A DNA stretch of 64,000 nucleotides from Stenotrophomonas maltophilia (GCF_006970445.1 NZ_CP033877.1:876750-940749); one strand, 5' to 3'. Numbered from the stretch's first letter, positions 46,985-55,999 are shown. Program-made: numbers and translations. The notes: a model not told the origin generated them from the sequence alone.

Positions 46985-48076
46985 ATGAACAAGAAGATCC
47001 TTACTGCCGCGCTGCTGGGCGGCCTGGCTTTTGCCCAGGCAGCTTCGGCGCAGGAGTTCGATGACCGCTGGTACCTGACCGGTTCGGCCGGCTTCAACTT
47101 CCAGGACAGCGACCGTCTGACCAATGACGCTCCGTTCGTGACCCTGGGCCTGGGTAAGTTCATCAGCCCGAACTGGTCGCTGGACGGTGAGCTGAACTAC
47201 CAGAACCCGAACTTCGACAGCAACCAGGACCTGAACTGGTCGCAGTACGGCGTCTCGCTGGACCTGCGTCGCCACTTCATCAAGGAAGGCCGCGGCTGGA
47301 ACCCGTACATCGTCGGTGGCCTGGGCTACCAGAAGTCGGAAGAGCAGTACGCTGCCCTGGACAACAACGGTCCGCGCAAGCGTAAGGACGGCAACGTTGC
47401 CGCCAAGCTGGGCGTCGGCCTGCAGACCACCTTCGAGAAGCGTGTTGCTGTCCGCGCCGAAGTGGCCTACCGCGCTGACTTCGACGACCAGAGCATCGCC
47501 GCCAAGGACGAAAGCTGGTTCGGCGACGTGCTGGCTTCGGTCGGCGTCGTGATCCCGCTGGGCCCGGCTCCGGTCGCGGCTGCTCCGGCTCCGGCTCCGG
47601 TTGCCCCGAGCTGCGCCGACCTGGATGACGACGGTGACGGCGTCAACAACTGCGACGACAAGTGCCCGAACTCGCAGCCGGGTCAGACCATCGGTCCGGA
47701 CGGTTGCCCGGTTCCGGTCTCCATCGACCTGAAGGGCGTCAACTTCGACTTCGACAAGTCGAACCTGCGTCCGGACGCCGTGGCGATCCTGAGCGAAGCC
47801 ACCGAGATCCTGAAGCGTTACCCGGATCTGCGCGTTGAAGTTGCCGGTCACACCGACTCGAAGGGTACCGACGCTTACAACCAGAAGCTGTCGGAGCGTC
47901 GTGCTACCGCCGTGTACAACTACCTGACCAAGAACGGCGTTGACGCCGGTCGCCTGGTCGGCCCGATCGGCTACGGCGAGAGCCGTCCGATTGCTCCGAA
48001 CACCAACCCGGATGGTTCGGACAACCCGGAAGGTCGCGCCAAGAACCGTCGTACCGAGCTGAACGTCCAGAACTAA
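46985..48076 (+). CDS. OmpA/OprF-family outer-membrane protein
   Basis: Major structural porin anchoring the outer membrane to peptidoglycan. It is 363 residues: signal peptide cut after AQAASA, an eight-strand-type beta-barrel to about residue 195, a proline/alanine linker, a calcium-binding thrombospondin-3-like segment (DLDDDGDGVNNCDDKCPNS), then the C-terminal OmpA domain with VNFDFDKSNLRPDA and GHTDSKGTDAYNQKLSERRA. Codon use is strongly biased as in highly expressed genes. Followed by a UUCG terminator. Confidence 0.93.
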   Translation: MNKKILTAALLGGLAFAQAASAQEFDDRWYLTGSAGFNFQDSDRLTNDAPFVTLGLGKFISPNWSLDGELNYQNPNFDSNQDLNWSQYGVSLDLRRHFIKEGRGWNPYIVGGLGYQKSEEQYAALDNNGPRKRKDGNVAAKLGVGLQTTFEKRVAVRAEVAYRADFDDQSIAAKDESWFGDVLASVGVVIPLGPAPVAAAPAPAPVAPSCADLDDDGDGVNNCDDKCPNSQPGQTIGPDGCPVPVSIDLKGVNFDFDKSNLRPDAVAILSEATEILKRYPDLRVEVAGHTDSKGTDAYNQKLSERRATAVYNYLTKNGVDAGRLVGPIGYGESRPIAPNTNPDGSDNPEGRAKNRRTELNVQN

Positions 48077-48107
48077 GTTCTGACGCTCTGCCAGTAGGAC
48101 ACAGCAG

Positions 48108-48136
48108 GACCCGGCTTCGGCCGGGTCTTGTTGTTT
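48108..48136 (+). terminator. Terminator of the OmpA-family gene
   Basis: GACCCGGC-TTCG-GCCGGGTC, 8 bp, followed by TTGTTGTTT. Confidence 0.85.
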
Positions 48137-48294
48137 CTGCGGCCGGGAATCTGGATTTTCATGCGTGAGGGCAACCGTTCGTCGGTATTTTGTCCGTAAA
48201 ACCAATGAGTTGCCGTATTCATTGAAAGTGGCGCTTGAAAGCTGACGCGGCATTGCTAAACTCGCCGCGTCACTTCCTTCCGTGGATGTCCCTC

Positions 48295-48801
48295 ATGCTG
48301 CGCTCTGCATCGGCCGCCGTCCTGGCGCTGGCCCTGGTTCCCGCCGCCCACGCTGCGGTCGATTGCTCGGTCAACACCAGCGCATCGCCGCTGCCGTTGC
48401 CGGCCACGACCATCGCGCCGGTGGCCGACGAGCTGTACATCCGCGGCAATCAGCTGGGCATGCCGGCCGGCGTGCTGAGCGGCAACTACGATCCGTCGCA
48501 GTCGCTGGACCAGGTGTTGCAGCGCCTGCGCATCGATGGCTGCCAGAGCATCGCCAAGGCCATCCCGAGCGCGCCGGCAGTGAAGCCGAACGATCCGGCG
48601 GCCTACAAGCCGCAGACCGAGTTCGACAACACGCCGTGGCGGTTCGACATGAGCCAGAACGGCAAGCGCATGACCGCCGAAGAATTCGATGCCTGGATGA
48701 AGGCGCGCGGTGTGCGCGTGGTCAAGGCGCGTCCGGCCCCGGCCGCCACTCCGGCCCCGGCCGAAGCACCGGCTGAGACCAAGCCGGTCGACAAGAAGTA
48801 A
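48295..48801 (+). CDS. Exported protein with DEFDAWMK-type C-terminal module
   Basis: Not recognised as a named family. Start at ATG 48295 (MLRSASAAVLALALVPAAHA), with ATG 48286 possible; 168 residues, signal peptide cut after AHA. The middle has two cysteines (VDCSV and DGCQS). The end has WRFDMSQNGKRMTAEEFDAW, a module shared with the lipoprotein encoded at 49713, then a proline/alanine tail. The next gene, the RsuA-type enzyme, begins 20 nt later, so the two are co-transcribed. Confidence 0.75.
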   Translation: MLRSASAAVLALALVPAAHAAVDCSVNTSASPLPLPATTIAPVADELYIRGNQLGMPAGVLSGNYDPSQSLDQVLQRLRIDGCQSIAKAIPSAPAVKPNDPAAYKPQTEFDNTPWRFDMSQNGKRMTAEEFDAWMKARGVRVVKARPAPAATPAPAEAPAETKPVDKK

Positions 48802-48821
48802 GCGCCGCGGGGAGCAGAGGC

Positions 48822-49628
48822 TTGCGTACGCGCCGCCCACCTGCCGCCCCCGCCGCCCGCTCCCACGCATCGCGTGGGCGTGCGGCTCCGAATGTCTCCA
48901 GTGGCGTGCGCCACGGCTTGGCGCGCGTGCTGTCCAAAGCCGGCGTGTGCTCGCGCACCGAGGCCGCGCGCTGGATCGCCGAGGGTCGCGTACGCGTGTC
49001 CGGCCGCATCGTTCGTGATCCCGAGTTCCCGATTGCCAGTCCGCACCCGCCGATCGAGGTCGATGGCCAGCCGATGGGCGCGCCGCAGCGCCTGTACCTG
49101 ATGCTCAACAAGCCGCGCGGGGTGGTGACCACCGCGCAGGACGAGCGTGGCCGCGACACCGTGTACCGCTGCTTTGACGGCGCTGGCCTGCCGTGGATCG
49201 CGCCGGTTGGGCGCCTGGACAAGGCCAGTGAAGGGCTGTTGCTGTTCAGCAACGATCCGCAGTGGGCCGCGCGCCTGACCGATCCGCAGACCGGGCCGGA
49301 CAAGACCTACCACGTGCAGGTTGATGGCCTGCCCGATGACGCCACCCTGGCGGCACTGCAGGCCGGCGTGGAGGACGAGGGCGAGTTCCTCGCCGCCCAG
49401 GCCGTGCGCGTGCTGCGCAGTGGCGACAAGACCGCATGGCTGGAGGTGGTCCTCGACGAGGGCCGCAACCGTCATATCCGCCGCCTGTTGGCGGCCTTCG
49501 ACCTGCAGGTGCTGCGCCTGGTCCGGGTCGCGATCGGTGGGCTGGTGCTCGGCGATCTCGGCAAGGGCCAGTGGCGGGTTCTGGAGGTCAGCGACCAGCA
49601 GCGGCTGGGGGCCGCTGCACCGGGCTGA
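48822..49628 (+). CDS. Pseudouridine synthase, RsuA/RluB family
   Basis: Modifies a ribosomal RNA uridine. The frame is open from a TTG at 48822 (268 residues) preceded by GGGAGCAGAGG; a GTG at 48906 would start just before the S4 domain and is a serious alternative. The S4 RNA-binding domain is LARVLSKAGVCSRTEAARWI; the catalytic part has MLNKPRGVVTT, Asp in GRLDKASEGLLLFSND and GRNRHIRRLLAAF. Which of RsuA, RluB, RluE or RluF it equals is not decided. Confidence 0.85.
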   Translation: MRTRRPPAAPAARSHASRGRAAPNVSSGVRHGLARVLSKAGVCSRTEAARWIAEGRVRVSGRIVRDPEFPIASPHPPIEVDGQPMGAPQRLYLMLNKPRGVVTTAQDERGRDTVYRCFDGAGLPWIAPVGRLDKASEGLLLFSNDPQWAARLTDPQTGPDKTYHVQVDGLPDDATLAALQAGVEDEGEFLAAQAVRVLRSGDKTAWLEVVLDEGRNRHIRRLLAAFDLQVLRLVRVAIGGLVLGDLGKGQWRVLEVSDQQRLGAAAPG

Positions 49629-49639
49629 TCACCGCCCGC

Positions 49640-49657
49640 GGCCGGCAGTTGCCGGCC
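49640..49657. other. Palindrome after the RsuA-type gene
   Basis: GGCCGGC/GCCGGCC, 7 bp with an AGTT loop, 11 nt after the stop. It resembles a SMAG core without the GTAG end. Confidence 0.5.
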
Positions 49658-49712
49658 ACCGTTCCAGGCGTAGGGGGCGTCTGGCTGTCGAAATTCCCGA
49701 ACGGAGCCTGCC

Positions 49713-50048
49713 ATGTACCACCCGACCCTCAATCAAACCCTGCGCTGTGCAGGCCTGCTGCTGCCGATGGTGCTGCTGACCGCCTGTGGCGGCCACAAGA
49801 AGGTGGCCAAGGCGGAAACGCCTGCCGAGACCCCGGTGGTGGAAGTGAAGACCCCGGAGCTGGATGGTCGCGGCAGCTACCGCTTCCTGATGAGCAACGG
49901 CGACAAGAAGATGACCGCCGATGAGTTCGATGCCTGGATGAAGGCCAACGGCATCCGCGTTGCCAAGGGCAACGGCCAGGACGCTGCCGCCAAGCCGGTG
50001 GTGGTGGCCAGCAAGGAAGAGCCGAAGGGCAAGAAGAAAAAGAAGTGA
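49713..50048 (+). CDS. Small lipoprotein with DEFDAWMK-type module
   Basis: It is 111 residues; lipobox LLTAC at about 21-25 marks a lipoprotein, with Gly-Gly after the cysteine. Residues about 55-85 (YRFLMSNGDKKMTADEFDAW then MKANGIRV) match the C-terminal module of the exported protein at 48295. The C-terminus is a lysine run (GKKKKK). Function unknown; probably co-regulated with its neighbours. Confidence 0.78.
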   Translation: MYHPTLNQTLRCAGLLLPMVLLTACGGHKKVAKAETPAETPVVEVKTPELDGRGSYRFLMSNGDKKMTADEFDAWMKANGIRVAKGNGQDAAAKPVVVASKEEPKGKKKKK

Positions 50049-50054
50049 CGCCGG

Positions 50055-50078
50055 GAGGTGCCGACCTGGGTCGGCACG
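50055..50078 (+). repeat. Degenerate GTAG palindrome
   Basis: GTGCCGACC/GGTCGGCAC with GGAG in place of GTAG. Related to the copy after mdh at 35654. Confidence 0.6.
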
Positions 50079-50089
50079 CTTTGGGTGAT

Positions 50090-50128
50090 GGGGTCAGAAC
50101 CCTTTCCTGTGGAAAGGGATCCGACCCC
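50090..50128. repeat. GGGGTCAGA...GATCCGACCCC hairpin repeat, copy 2
   Basis: Outer stem GGGGTC/GACCCC, interior loop, inner stem CCCTTTCC/GGAAAGGG with a TGT loop. It lies between the lipoprotein gene and the convergent kbl gene, the same setting as copy 1. Confidence 0.7.
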
Positions 50129-50136
50129 GGCCATGA

Positions 50137-51345
50137 TCAGCCCTTGACCACGCCCAGTTCGATGCCGATGCGGGTGAAGGCATCGATCGCGCGGTCCAGG
50201 TGCTCGCGGCTGTGCGCGGCGCTGATCTGGGTGCGGATGCGGGCCTGGCCCTTGGGCACGACCGGGAAGAAGAAGCCGATGGCGTAGATGCCTTCTTCGA
50301 GCAGGCGCTCGGCGAACTTCTGCGCCAGCGGTGCGTCATACAGCATCACCGGGCTGATCGGATGCACGCCCGGCTTCACGTCGAAACCGGCGGCGGTCAT
50401 CTTTTCGCGGAAGTAGGCGGTGTTCTCGGCCAGGGTGCTGCGCAGGTCGTCGGCGGCAGCCAGCATTTCGAATGCCTTGATGCCGGCGGCCACGACGTGC
50501 GGCGGCAGCGAGTTGGAGAACAGGTACGGGCGCGAGCGCTGGCGCAGCAGTTCGATCACTTCGGCGCTGGCGCAGGTGAAGCCGCCCAGTGCGCCGCCCA
50601 TGGCCTTGCCCAGGGTGCCGGTGATGATGTCGATCTTCTCCAGCACGCCCTTGACCTCGGCCGAGCCGCGGCCGGTGGCACCGAGGAAGCCGGTGGCGTG
50701 GCACTCATCGATGTGCACCAGCGCGTTGTACTTCTTTGCCAGCGCGGTTATCTCGTCCAGCGGCGCGATGAAGCCGTCCATCGAGAACACGCCGTCGGTG
50801 GTGATCAGCTTGGTCTTGCAGCCGGCGGCATCGGCAGCCTGCAGCTGGGCTTCCAGGTCGGCCATGTCGCAGTTGGCGTAGCGGAAGCGCTTGGCCTTGC
50901 ACAGGCGCACGCCGTCGATGATCGAAGCGTGGTTCAGCGCGTCGGAAATGATCGCGTCGTTCTCGCCGAGCAGCGGCTCGAACAGGCCGCCGTTGGCGTC
51001 GAAGCAGGCCGCGTACAGGATGGTGTCCTGCTTGCCGAAGAAGTCGGCGATCTGCTTCTCCAGCTGCTTGTGCAGGTCCTGGGTACCGCAGATGAAGCGC
51101 ACCGAGGCCATGCCGAAGCCGTGGGTATCCAGTGCGTCCTTGGCGGCCTGGATCAGGTCCGGATGGTCGGCCAGGCCCAGGTAGTTGTTGGCACAGAAGT
51201 TCAGCACCTTGCGGCCGTCGTCGAGGGTGATCTCGGCCGACTGCGGGCTGGTGATGATCCGCTCGGACTTGAACAGGCCCTGGGCGCGGATGGCGTCCAG
51301 TTCCTCGGCGTAGTGGCGGGTCAGGGCGGAGGAGGCGTCGGTCAT
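50137..51345 (-). CDS. kbl: Glycine C-acetyltransferase (2-amino-3-ketobutyrate CoA ligase)
   Basis: PLP enzyme splitting 2-amino-3-ketobutyrate with CoA into glycine and acetyl-CoA, the second step of threonine breakdown. It is 402 residues, starting [20 protein letters not shown]. Fold-type I aminotransferase marks include [27 protein letters not shown] and the PLP lysine in GTLGKAMGG. Its partner tdh is on the same strand about 1 kb away, with an opposite-strand porin gene between. Confidence 0.95.
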   Translation of the reverse strand: MTDASSALTRHYAEELDAIRAQGLFKSERIITSPQSAEITLDDGRKVLNFCANNYLGLADHPDLIQAAKDALDTHGFGMASVRFICGTQDLHKQLEKQIADFFGKQDTILYAACFDANGGLFEPLLGENDAIISDALNHASIIDGVRLCKAKRFRYANCDMADLEAQLQAADAAGCKTKLITTDGVFSMDGFIAPLDEITALAKKYNALVHIDECHATGFLGATGRGSAEVKGVLEKIDIITGTLGKAMGGALGGFTCASAEVIELLRQRSRPYLFSNSLPPHVVAAGIKAFEMLAAADDLRSTLAENTAYFREKMTAAGFDVKPGVHPISPVMLYDAPLAQKFAERLLEEGIYAIGFFFPVVPKGQARIRTQISAAHSREHLDRAIDAFTRIGIELGVVKG

Positions 51346-51441
51346 GGCGTGGGCACGGCTCTGAACGGGAAACCGCTGATTCTACCGGGCATCGCCGCGT
51401 GCCAACCGGCCCGGATGGGGCATCGCCACGGCCGGCACATG

Positions 51442-51470
51442 TTGCATCGCAATAGCAAACTGGTTAAAAA
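51442..51470 (+). promoter_or_regulatory. Candidate promoter of the TorF-type porin gene
   Basis: TTGCAT, 17 nt, TAAAAA, about 80 nt before the start codon at 51551. Confidence 0.4.
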
Positions 51471-51550
51471 TTCGTGAACCGGAGCTGTCCCGTTCCGGCT
51501 GAAACGCCCGCTCCCCGCCTTCCACGCCACCGCCCCCACCGGAGACGCTC

Positions 51551-52243
51551 ATGAAGCACGCCCGTGCCTGCCTCGCCATTGCCGCTGCCCTGACCCTCGC
51601 ACCGTTCGCGGCCAGCGCCCAGGAAAACGAATCGCCGTACAGCTGGAACGTGACCGCCGTTTCCGATTACCTGTTCCGTGGCGTGTCGCAGACCGACGAG
51701 AAGCCGACCCTGCAGGCAGGCTTCACCTACACCTCGCCGGTGGGCCTGTACGCCGGTGTCTGGGGTTCGGGCGTGGACTTCGGTCCGGGCGACCCGAACA
51801 CCGAGATCGATTACCAGATCGGCTACGGCGTGGACGTCACCCCGCGCGTCAACTTCGATGTGCTGCTGAACCGCTATACCTACATCGGTGGCAGTGACCA
51901 GAACTACAACGAGCTGGTCACCACCACCACGCTGGATGAGACCTACAAGCTGACCGTGGCCTACACCAACGACCAGTGGAACAGCGGTACCGACGGCTGG
52001 TACTACGGTGTCGGCGGCCAGTGGGGCCTGCCGCAGGAATTCACCCTCAACGCCAATGTCGGCCGCAGCCGCTTCGAGAAGGGCCTGGCCAAGAACTACA
52101 CCGACTGGAACGTCGGCGTCGCACGCCAGTTCGGCATGTTCAACGTGGGCCTGGGCTACTACGGTACCGACAGCAACGGCCGCGAGAACTCGGGCAAGCT
52201 GGCACACAGCCGCGTGCTGCTGACCGTGGCGATCGGCAAATAA
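51551..52243 (+). CDS. TorF-family putative porin
   Basis: Outer-membrane beta-barrel of the family defined by the N-terminal SDYLFRGVSQTDEKPTLQAG motif. It is 230 residues, signal peptide cut after AASA, then alternating aromatic strands ending RVLLTVAIGK. Transport substrate unknown. It sits between kbl and tdh on the opposite strand. Confidence 0.85.
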   Translation: MKHARACLAIAAALTLAPFAASAQENESPYSWNVTAVSDYLFRGVSQTDEKPTLQAGFTYTSPVGLYAGVWGSGVDFGPGDPNTEIDYQIGYGVDVTPRVNFDVLLNRYTYIGGSDQNYNELVTTTTLDETYKLTVAYTNDQWNSGTDGWYYGVGGQWGLPQEFTLNANVGRSRFEKGLAKNYTDWNVGVARQFGMFNVGLGYYGTDSNGRENSGKLAHSRVLLTVAIGK

Positions 52244-52254
52244 CCCGCGCTTCG

Positions 52255-52279
52255 GTAGGTGCCAGGCTTGCCTGGCACG
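52255..52279 (+). repeat. GTAG palindrome
   Basis: GTAG plus GTGCCAGG/CCTGGCAC with a CTTG loop, directly after the porin stop. Confidence 0.75.
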
Positions 52280-52285
52280 CTTTAC

Positions 52286-52314
52286 GAAAAAGGCGCCCAT
52301 CGGGCGCCTTTTTC
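52286..52314. terminator. Bidirectional terminator between the porin gene and tdh
   Basis: GAAAAAGGCGCCC-ATC-GGGCGCCTTTTTC: a 13-bp perfect stem with an A run on one side and a T run on the other, between two convergent genes. Confidence 0.9.
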
Positions 52315-52320
52315 ATTTCG

Positions 52321-52343
52321 GTAGCGCCGGGCCATGCCCGGCG
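52321..52343 (+). repeat. GTAG palindrome
   Basis: GTAG plus CGCCGGGC/GCCCGGCG with an AT centre, just downstream of the tdh stop on the minus strand. Confidence 0.8.
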
Positions 52344-52358
52344 TCGCCGTGTGCCGGG

Positions 52359-53381
52359 TCAATTCCAGCTCAATACAACCTTGCCGGCCTTGCCTTCTTC
52401 CATCAGGTCGAAGCCCTTCTGGAAGTCGTCGATCGGCAGCTGGTGGGTCATCACCTTGCCGAGCGGGAAGCCGGACAGCACCAGTTGGGTCATCTTGTAC
52501 CAGGTCTCGTACATCTTGCGGCCGTAGATGCCCTGCACGGTCAGGCCCTTGAAGATGATCTTGTCCCAGTCGCAGCCGGCGCCCTTGGGCATGATGCCGA
52601 GCATGGCGATCTTGCCGCCGTGGTACATGCAGTCGAGCATGTCGTTGAACGCGCGCGGGTTGCCGCTCATTTCCAGGCCCACGTCGAAGCCCTCCATGTG
52701 CAGTTCCTTCATCACGTCCTTCAGCGACTGGTTGGCGACGTTGACCACGCGGGTGGCGCCCATGTCGGCGGCCAGCTTCAGGCGGAAGTCGTTGACGTCG
52801 GTCACCACCACGTTGCGCGCACCGATGTGCTTGCAGATGCCGGCGGCGATGATGCCGATCGGGCCCGCGCCGGTGATCAGCACGTCTTCACCGATCACGT
52901 TGAACTCCAGCGCACAGTGCGCGGCGTTGCCGTACGGGTCGAAGAACGCAGCCAGCTCCGACGGGATCTGGTCCGGGATCGGCCACAGGTTGCTGGCCGG
53001 CATCACCATGTATTCGGCGAAGGCGCCGTTGACGTTGACGCCGATGCCGACGGTGTTCGGGCACAGGTGCGGGCGGCCGCCACGGCAGTTGCGGCAGTGG
53101 CCGCAGACGATGTGGCCTTCGGCCGAGACGCGCTGGCCGATCTCATAGCCGGTCACTGCTGAGCCGAGTGCGGCGACGCGACCGACGAACTCGTGGCCGA
53201 TGGTCAGGCCCGGCTTGATCGTGCGCTGGCTCCACTCGTCCCACAGGTAGATGTGCAGGTCGGTGCCGCAGATCGCGGTCTTCTCGAGCTTGATCAGGAC
53301 CTCGTTCGGGCCCGGGGTCGGAACCGGAACTTCTTCCAGCCAGATGCCCTTGGCCGCTTCGCGCTTGACCAGGGCCTTCAT
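52359..53381 (-). CDS. tdh: L-threonine 3-dehydrogenase
   Basis: Zinc- and NAD-dependent oxidation of threonine to 2-amino-3-ketobutyrate, the substrate of Kbl. Start at 53381 ([20 protein letters not shown]) gives 340 residues, matching E. coli Tdh; ATGs at 53396 and 53411 are alternatives since none has a good Shine-Dalgarno sequence. The catalytic zinc site is in [12 protein letters not shown] with GHEFVG; structural zinc cysteines [18 protein letters not shown] site [13 protein letters not shown]. The open frame continues far upstream only as antisense of the peptidase gene. Confidence 0.94.
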   Translation of the reverse strand: MKALVKREAAKGIWLEEVPVPTPGPNEVLIKLEKTAICGTDLHIYLWDEWSQRTIKPGLTIGHEFVGRVAALGSAVTGYEIGQRVSAEGHIVCGHCRNCRGGRPHLCPNTVGIGVNVNGAFAEYMVMPASNLWPIPDQIPSELAAFFDPYGNAAHCALEFNVIGEDVLITGAGPIGIIAAGICKHIGARNVVVTDVNDFRLKLAADMGATRVVNVANQSLKDVMKELHMEGFDVGLEMSGNPRAFNDMLDCMYHGGKIAMLGIMPKGAGCDWDKIIFKGLTVQGIYGRKMYETWYKMTQLVLSGFPLGKVMTHQLPIDDFQKGFDLMEEGKAGKVVLSWN

Positions 53382-53540
53382 CGTTTGCTGCGCCATCGGG
53401 GTGGAACTCATCAGGGGGAAAGCGCGGATTATAGGGTGCCGCGCGGATTTCCCATGTTGCGCTGCGGGTGCAGTGGCGGAACGAAAGGCGTGCGCCGGCG
53501 GGCGTTTCGAACGTACTGCGAACAGGGGCGTCGCTTCGCT

Positions 53541-53563
53541 CGCCGGGCATGGCTCGGCGCTAC
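53541..53563 (-). repeat. Degenerate GTAG palindrome, reverse
   Basis: GTAGCGCCG...CGGCG type with one mismatch in the stem, related to 52321. Confidence 0.6.
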
Positions 53564-53587
53564 CGTCCGAGGCCAGGGGACTGTGGG

Positions 53588-53695
53588 GAGGCGAGAGGCC
53601 AGGCCGATGCAGGACCGTGAGCGCCATGGATGGCGCGACCGAGCCCCCATGGATGGGTTTACGGCGTGTCCTGCATCGGCCTGGCCTCTCGCCTC
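53588..53695 (+). repeat. Double-hairpin element 5
   Basis: Outer arms of at least 26 perfect base pairs (53590-53615 and 53668-53693), extending by A-T and G-C to 53588/53695. The arm sequence differs completely from elements 1-4. Core: P2 GCGCCAT-GG-ATGGCGC (53621-53636), linker GACCGAG, P3 at 53644-53664 with loop ATGGAT and bulge TTTAC. GGA triplets at 53628 and 53651, 23 nt apart, both in CATGGATG. Confidence 0.87.
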
Positions 53696-53813
53696 TGACC
53701 GATCGCAATGGAGACGCTGAACGGTGGAAGCACCTGATTGCATGACTTCCGGGGTTCGGGCCGGGGCAGGGCAGCGGGCTACAATCGAGGGTTCCACTAC
53801 CAGGGGCCGCTCC

Positions 53814-55976
53814 ATGCGCTCGAACCTGCTTGCATTCTCCATCGTCGCCAGCCTTGGGCTGGTCCAGGTCGCCCATGCCGCAGAAGGCATGTGGGTGCCG
53901 CAGCAGCTGCCGGAAATCGCCGGCCCGCTGCAGAAGGCCGGCCTGAAGCTGTCCCCGGAACAGCTGGCCAACCTGACCGGCGACCCGATGGGCGCGGTGG
54001 TTGCGCTGGGTGGCTGCACCGCCAGCTTCGTCTCGCCGCAGGGCCTGGTGGTCACCAACCACCACTGCGCTTATGGCGCCATCCAGCTGAATTCGACCGC
54101 GCAGAAGAACCTGATCAAGGACGGCTTCAACGCGCCGACCCTGAAGGACGAACTGAGCGCCGGCCCGAACGCCCGCGTGTTCGTGCTCGACCAGATCACC
54201 GACGTCACCGCCCAGGCCAAGGCCGCCATTGCCGGCGCCGGCAACGACCCGCTGGCCCGCAGCCGCGCACTGGACGCCTTCGACAAGGCCCAGGTCGCCG
54301 CCTGTGAAGCCGATGCCGGCTTCCGCTGCCGCCTGTACAGCTTCTCCGGCGGCAACACCTATCGCCTGTTCCGCAACATGGAAATCAAGGACGTGCGCCT
54401 GGTCTACGCGCCCCCGGGCAGCGTAGGCAAGTTCGGTGGCGACGTCGACAACTGGATGTGGCCGCGCCACACCGGCGATTTCTCGTTCTACCGCGCCTAC
54501 GTCGGCAAGGACGGCAAGCCGGCCGCCTTCGCCGCCGACAACGTGCCGTACCAGCCCAAGCACTTCCTGAAGTTCGCCGACCAGCCGCTGGGCGCCGACG
54601 ACTTCGTGATGGTGGCCGGCTACCCGGGCCGCACCAACCGCTACGCCCTGGCCGGTGAATTCAACGAAACCGCCAGCTTCACCTACCCGACCATCGCCAA
54701 GCACTACAACGCGGTGCTGAAGATGATCGCCGACGCCGGCAAGGCCGACGCCGACGTCAAGGTGAAGTACGCCGCCACCGCCGCCAGCATGAACAACGTG
54801 GCCAAGAACTACCTGGGCCAGCTGGAAGGTTTCAAGCGCATCGACGCAGCCGGCCAGAAGCAGGCCGAGGAAGCCGCCGTACTGGCCTGGCTGAAGAAGC
54901 AGGGCGCTGCCGGCAAGCCGGCCCTGGCGGCACACGCGCAGCTGCTCAAGCATCTGGATACCAGCAAGTCGACCCGCGAGCGTGACCTGTTCGTCGGCCA
55001 GTTCAACAACACCTCGGCCGTTGGCGCGGCGATCACCCTGTACCGCCTGTCGATCGAGCGCAGCAAGCCGGATGCCGAACGCGAAGCGGGTTACCAGGAA
55101 CGCGACCTGACCACCATCGAAGGTGGCCTGAAGCAGATGGACCGCCGCTACGTGGCGAAGATGGACCAGCAGCTGCAGACCTACTGGCTGGACCAGTACG
55201 TGGCCCTGCCGGCCGCGCAGCGTGACAACGAAGTGCTGAACAAGTGGCTGGCCGGCAGCGATGCCGCTGCGGTGAAGTCGCTGGTGGCCAAGCTGGGCGG
55301 CACCGAACTGGGCAGCCTGGACACCCGCCTGAAGTGGTTCAAGGCCGACCGTGCCGCGTTTGAAGCCAGCAGCGATCCGGCCATCCAGTACGCCGTGGCC
55401 GTCATGCCGGCACTGCTGAAGCAGGAAGAGCAGAAGAAGATCCGCGAAGGCGAATCGCTGACCGCGCGTCCGCTGTACCTGCAGGCCGTGGCCGACTACA
55501 AGAAGAGCCAGGGTGAGTTCGTCTACCCGGACGCCAACCTGTCGCTGCGCATCACCTTCGGCAACGTCATGGGCTATGGCAAGGACGGCGTGAAGTACAC
55601 CCCGTTCACCACCCTGGAAGGCGTGGCGGCGAAGGAAACCGGTGAAGATCCGTTCGATTCGCCGAAGGCGCTGCTCGACGCGGTCAAGGCCAAGCGTTAC
55701 GGCGGCCTGGAAGACAAGCGCATTGGTTCGGTGCCGGTCAACTTCCTGTCCAACCTGGACATCACCGGCGGCAACTCGGGTTCGCCGGTGCTGGACGCCA
55801 ACGGCAAGCTGGTCGGCCTGGCATTCGATGGCAACTGGGAATCGGTCAGTTCCAACTGGGTGTTCGACCCGGTGATGACCCGCATGATCGCCGTCGATAG
55901 CCGCTACATGCAGTGGATCATGCAGGAAGTGGCGCCGGCGCCGCAGCTGCTGAAGGAACTGAACCTGGCCAAGTAA
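53814..55976 (+). CDS. S46-family dipeptidyl aminopeptidase (DPP7/DAP BII type)
   Basis: Periplasmic serine peptidase releasing N-terminal dipeptides. Start at ATG 53814 ([20 protein letters not shown]), 720 residues, signal peptide cut after AHA. Chymotrypsin-type triad: His84 in TNHHCAYG, Asp222 in HTGDF, Ser655 in GGNSGSP. The order and spacing match DAP BII of Pseudoxanthomonas shifted by two residues. Gly673 (LAFDGNWE) corresponds to the glycine that gives hydrophobic P1 preference, where acid-specific DPP11 has Arg. It ends with KELNLAK. Confidence 0.92.
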   Translation: MRSNLLAFSIVASLGLVQVAHAAEGMWVPQQLPEIAGPLQKAGLKLSPEQLANLTGDPMGAVVALGGCTASFVSPQGLVVTNHHCAYGAIQLNSTAQKNLIKDGFNAPTLKDELSAGPNARVFVLDQITDVTAQAKAAIAGAGNDPLARSRALDAFDKAQVAACEADAGFRCRLYSFSGGNTYRLFRNMEIKDVRLVYAPPGSVGKFGGDVDNWMWPRHTGDFSFYRAYVGKDGKPAAFAADNVPYQPKHFLKFADQPLGADDFVMVAGYPGRTNRYALAGEFNETASFTYPTIAKHYNAVLKMIADAGKADADVKVKYAATAASMNNVAKNYLGQLEGFKRIDAAGQKQAEEAAVLAWLKKQGAAGKPALAAHAQLLKHLDTSKSTRERDLFVGQFNNTSAVGAAITLYRLSIERSKPDAEREAGYQERDLTTIEGGLKQMDRRYVAKMDQQLQTYWLDQYVALPAAQRDNEVLNKWLAGSDAAAVKSLVAKLGGTELGSLDTRLKWFKADRAAFEASSDPAIQYAVAVMPALLKQEEQKKIREGESLTARPLYLQAVADYKKSQGEFVYPDANLSLRITFGNVMGYGKDGVKYTPFTTLEGVAAKETGEDPFDSPKALLDAVKAKRYGGLEDKRIGSVPVNFLSNLDITGGNSGSPVLDANGKLVGLAFDGNWESVSSNWVFDPVMTRMIAVDSRYMQWIMQEVAPAPQLLKELNLAK

Positions 55977-55999
55977 GGTTCGCGGTCCCTGGCGGTTCA

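Larger units (their letters stand above)
53382..53813. promoter_or_regulatory. Divergent region between tdh and the S46 peptidase gene
   Basis: A 432-nt gap with no gene. On the minus strand TATAAT (plus ATTATA at 53428-53433) lies 46 nt before the tdh start, with no clear -35. On the plus strand TACAAT (53780-53785) lies 28 nt before the peptidase start. Between them are a degenerate reverse GTAG palindrome and double-hairpin element 5. The segment 53450-53540 shows nothing recognisable. Confidence 0.5.

Noticed and set aside
53588..53695. Double-hairpin elements as ordinary intrinsic terminators
   Set aside because: The long outer stems have no following T run, and two elements lie in opposite orientation to their upstream gene.
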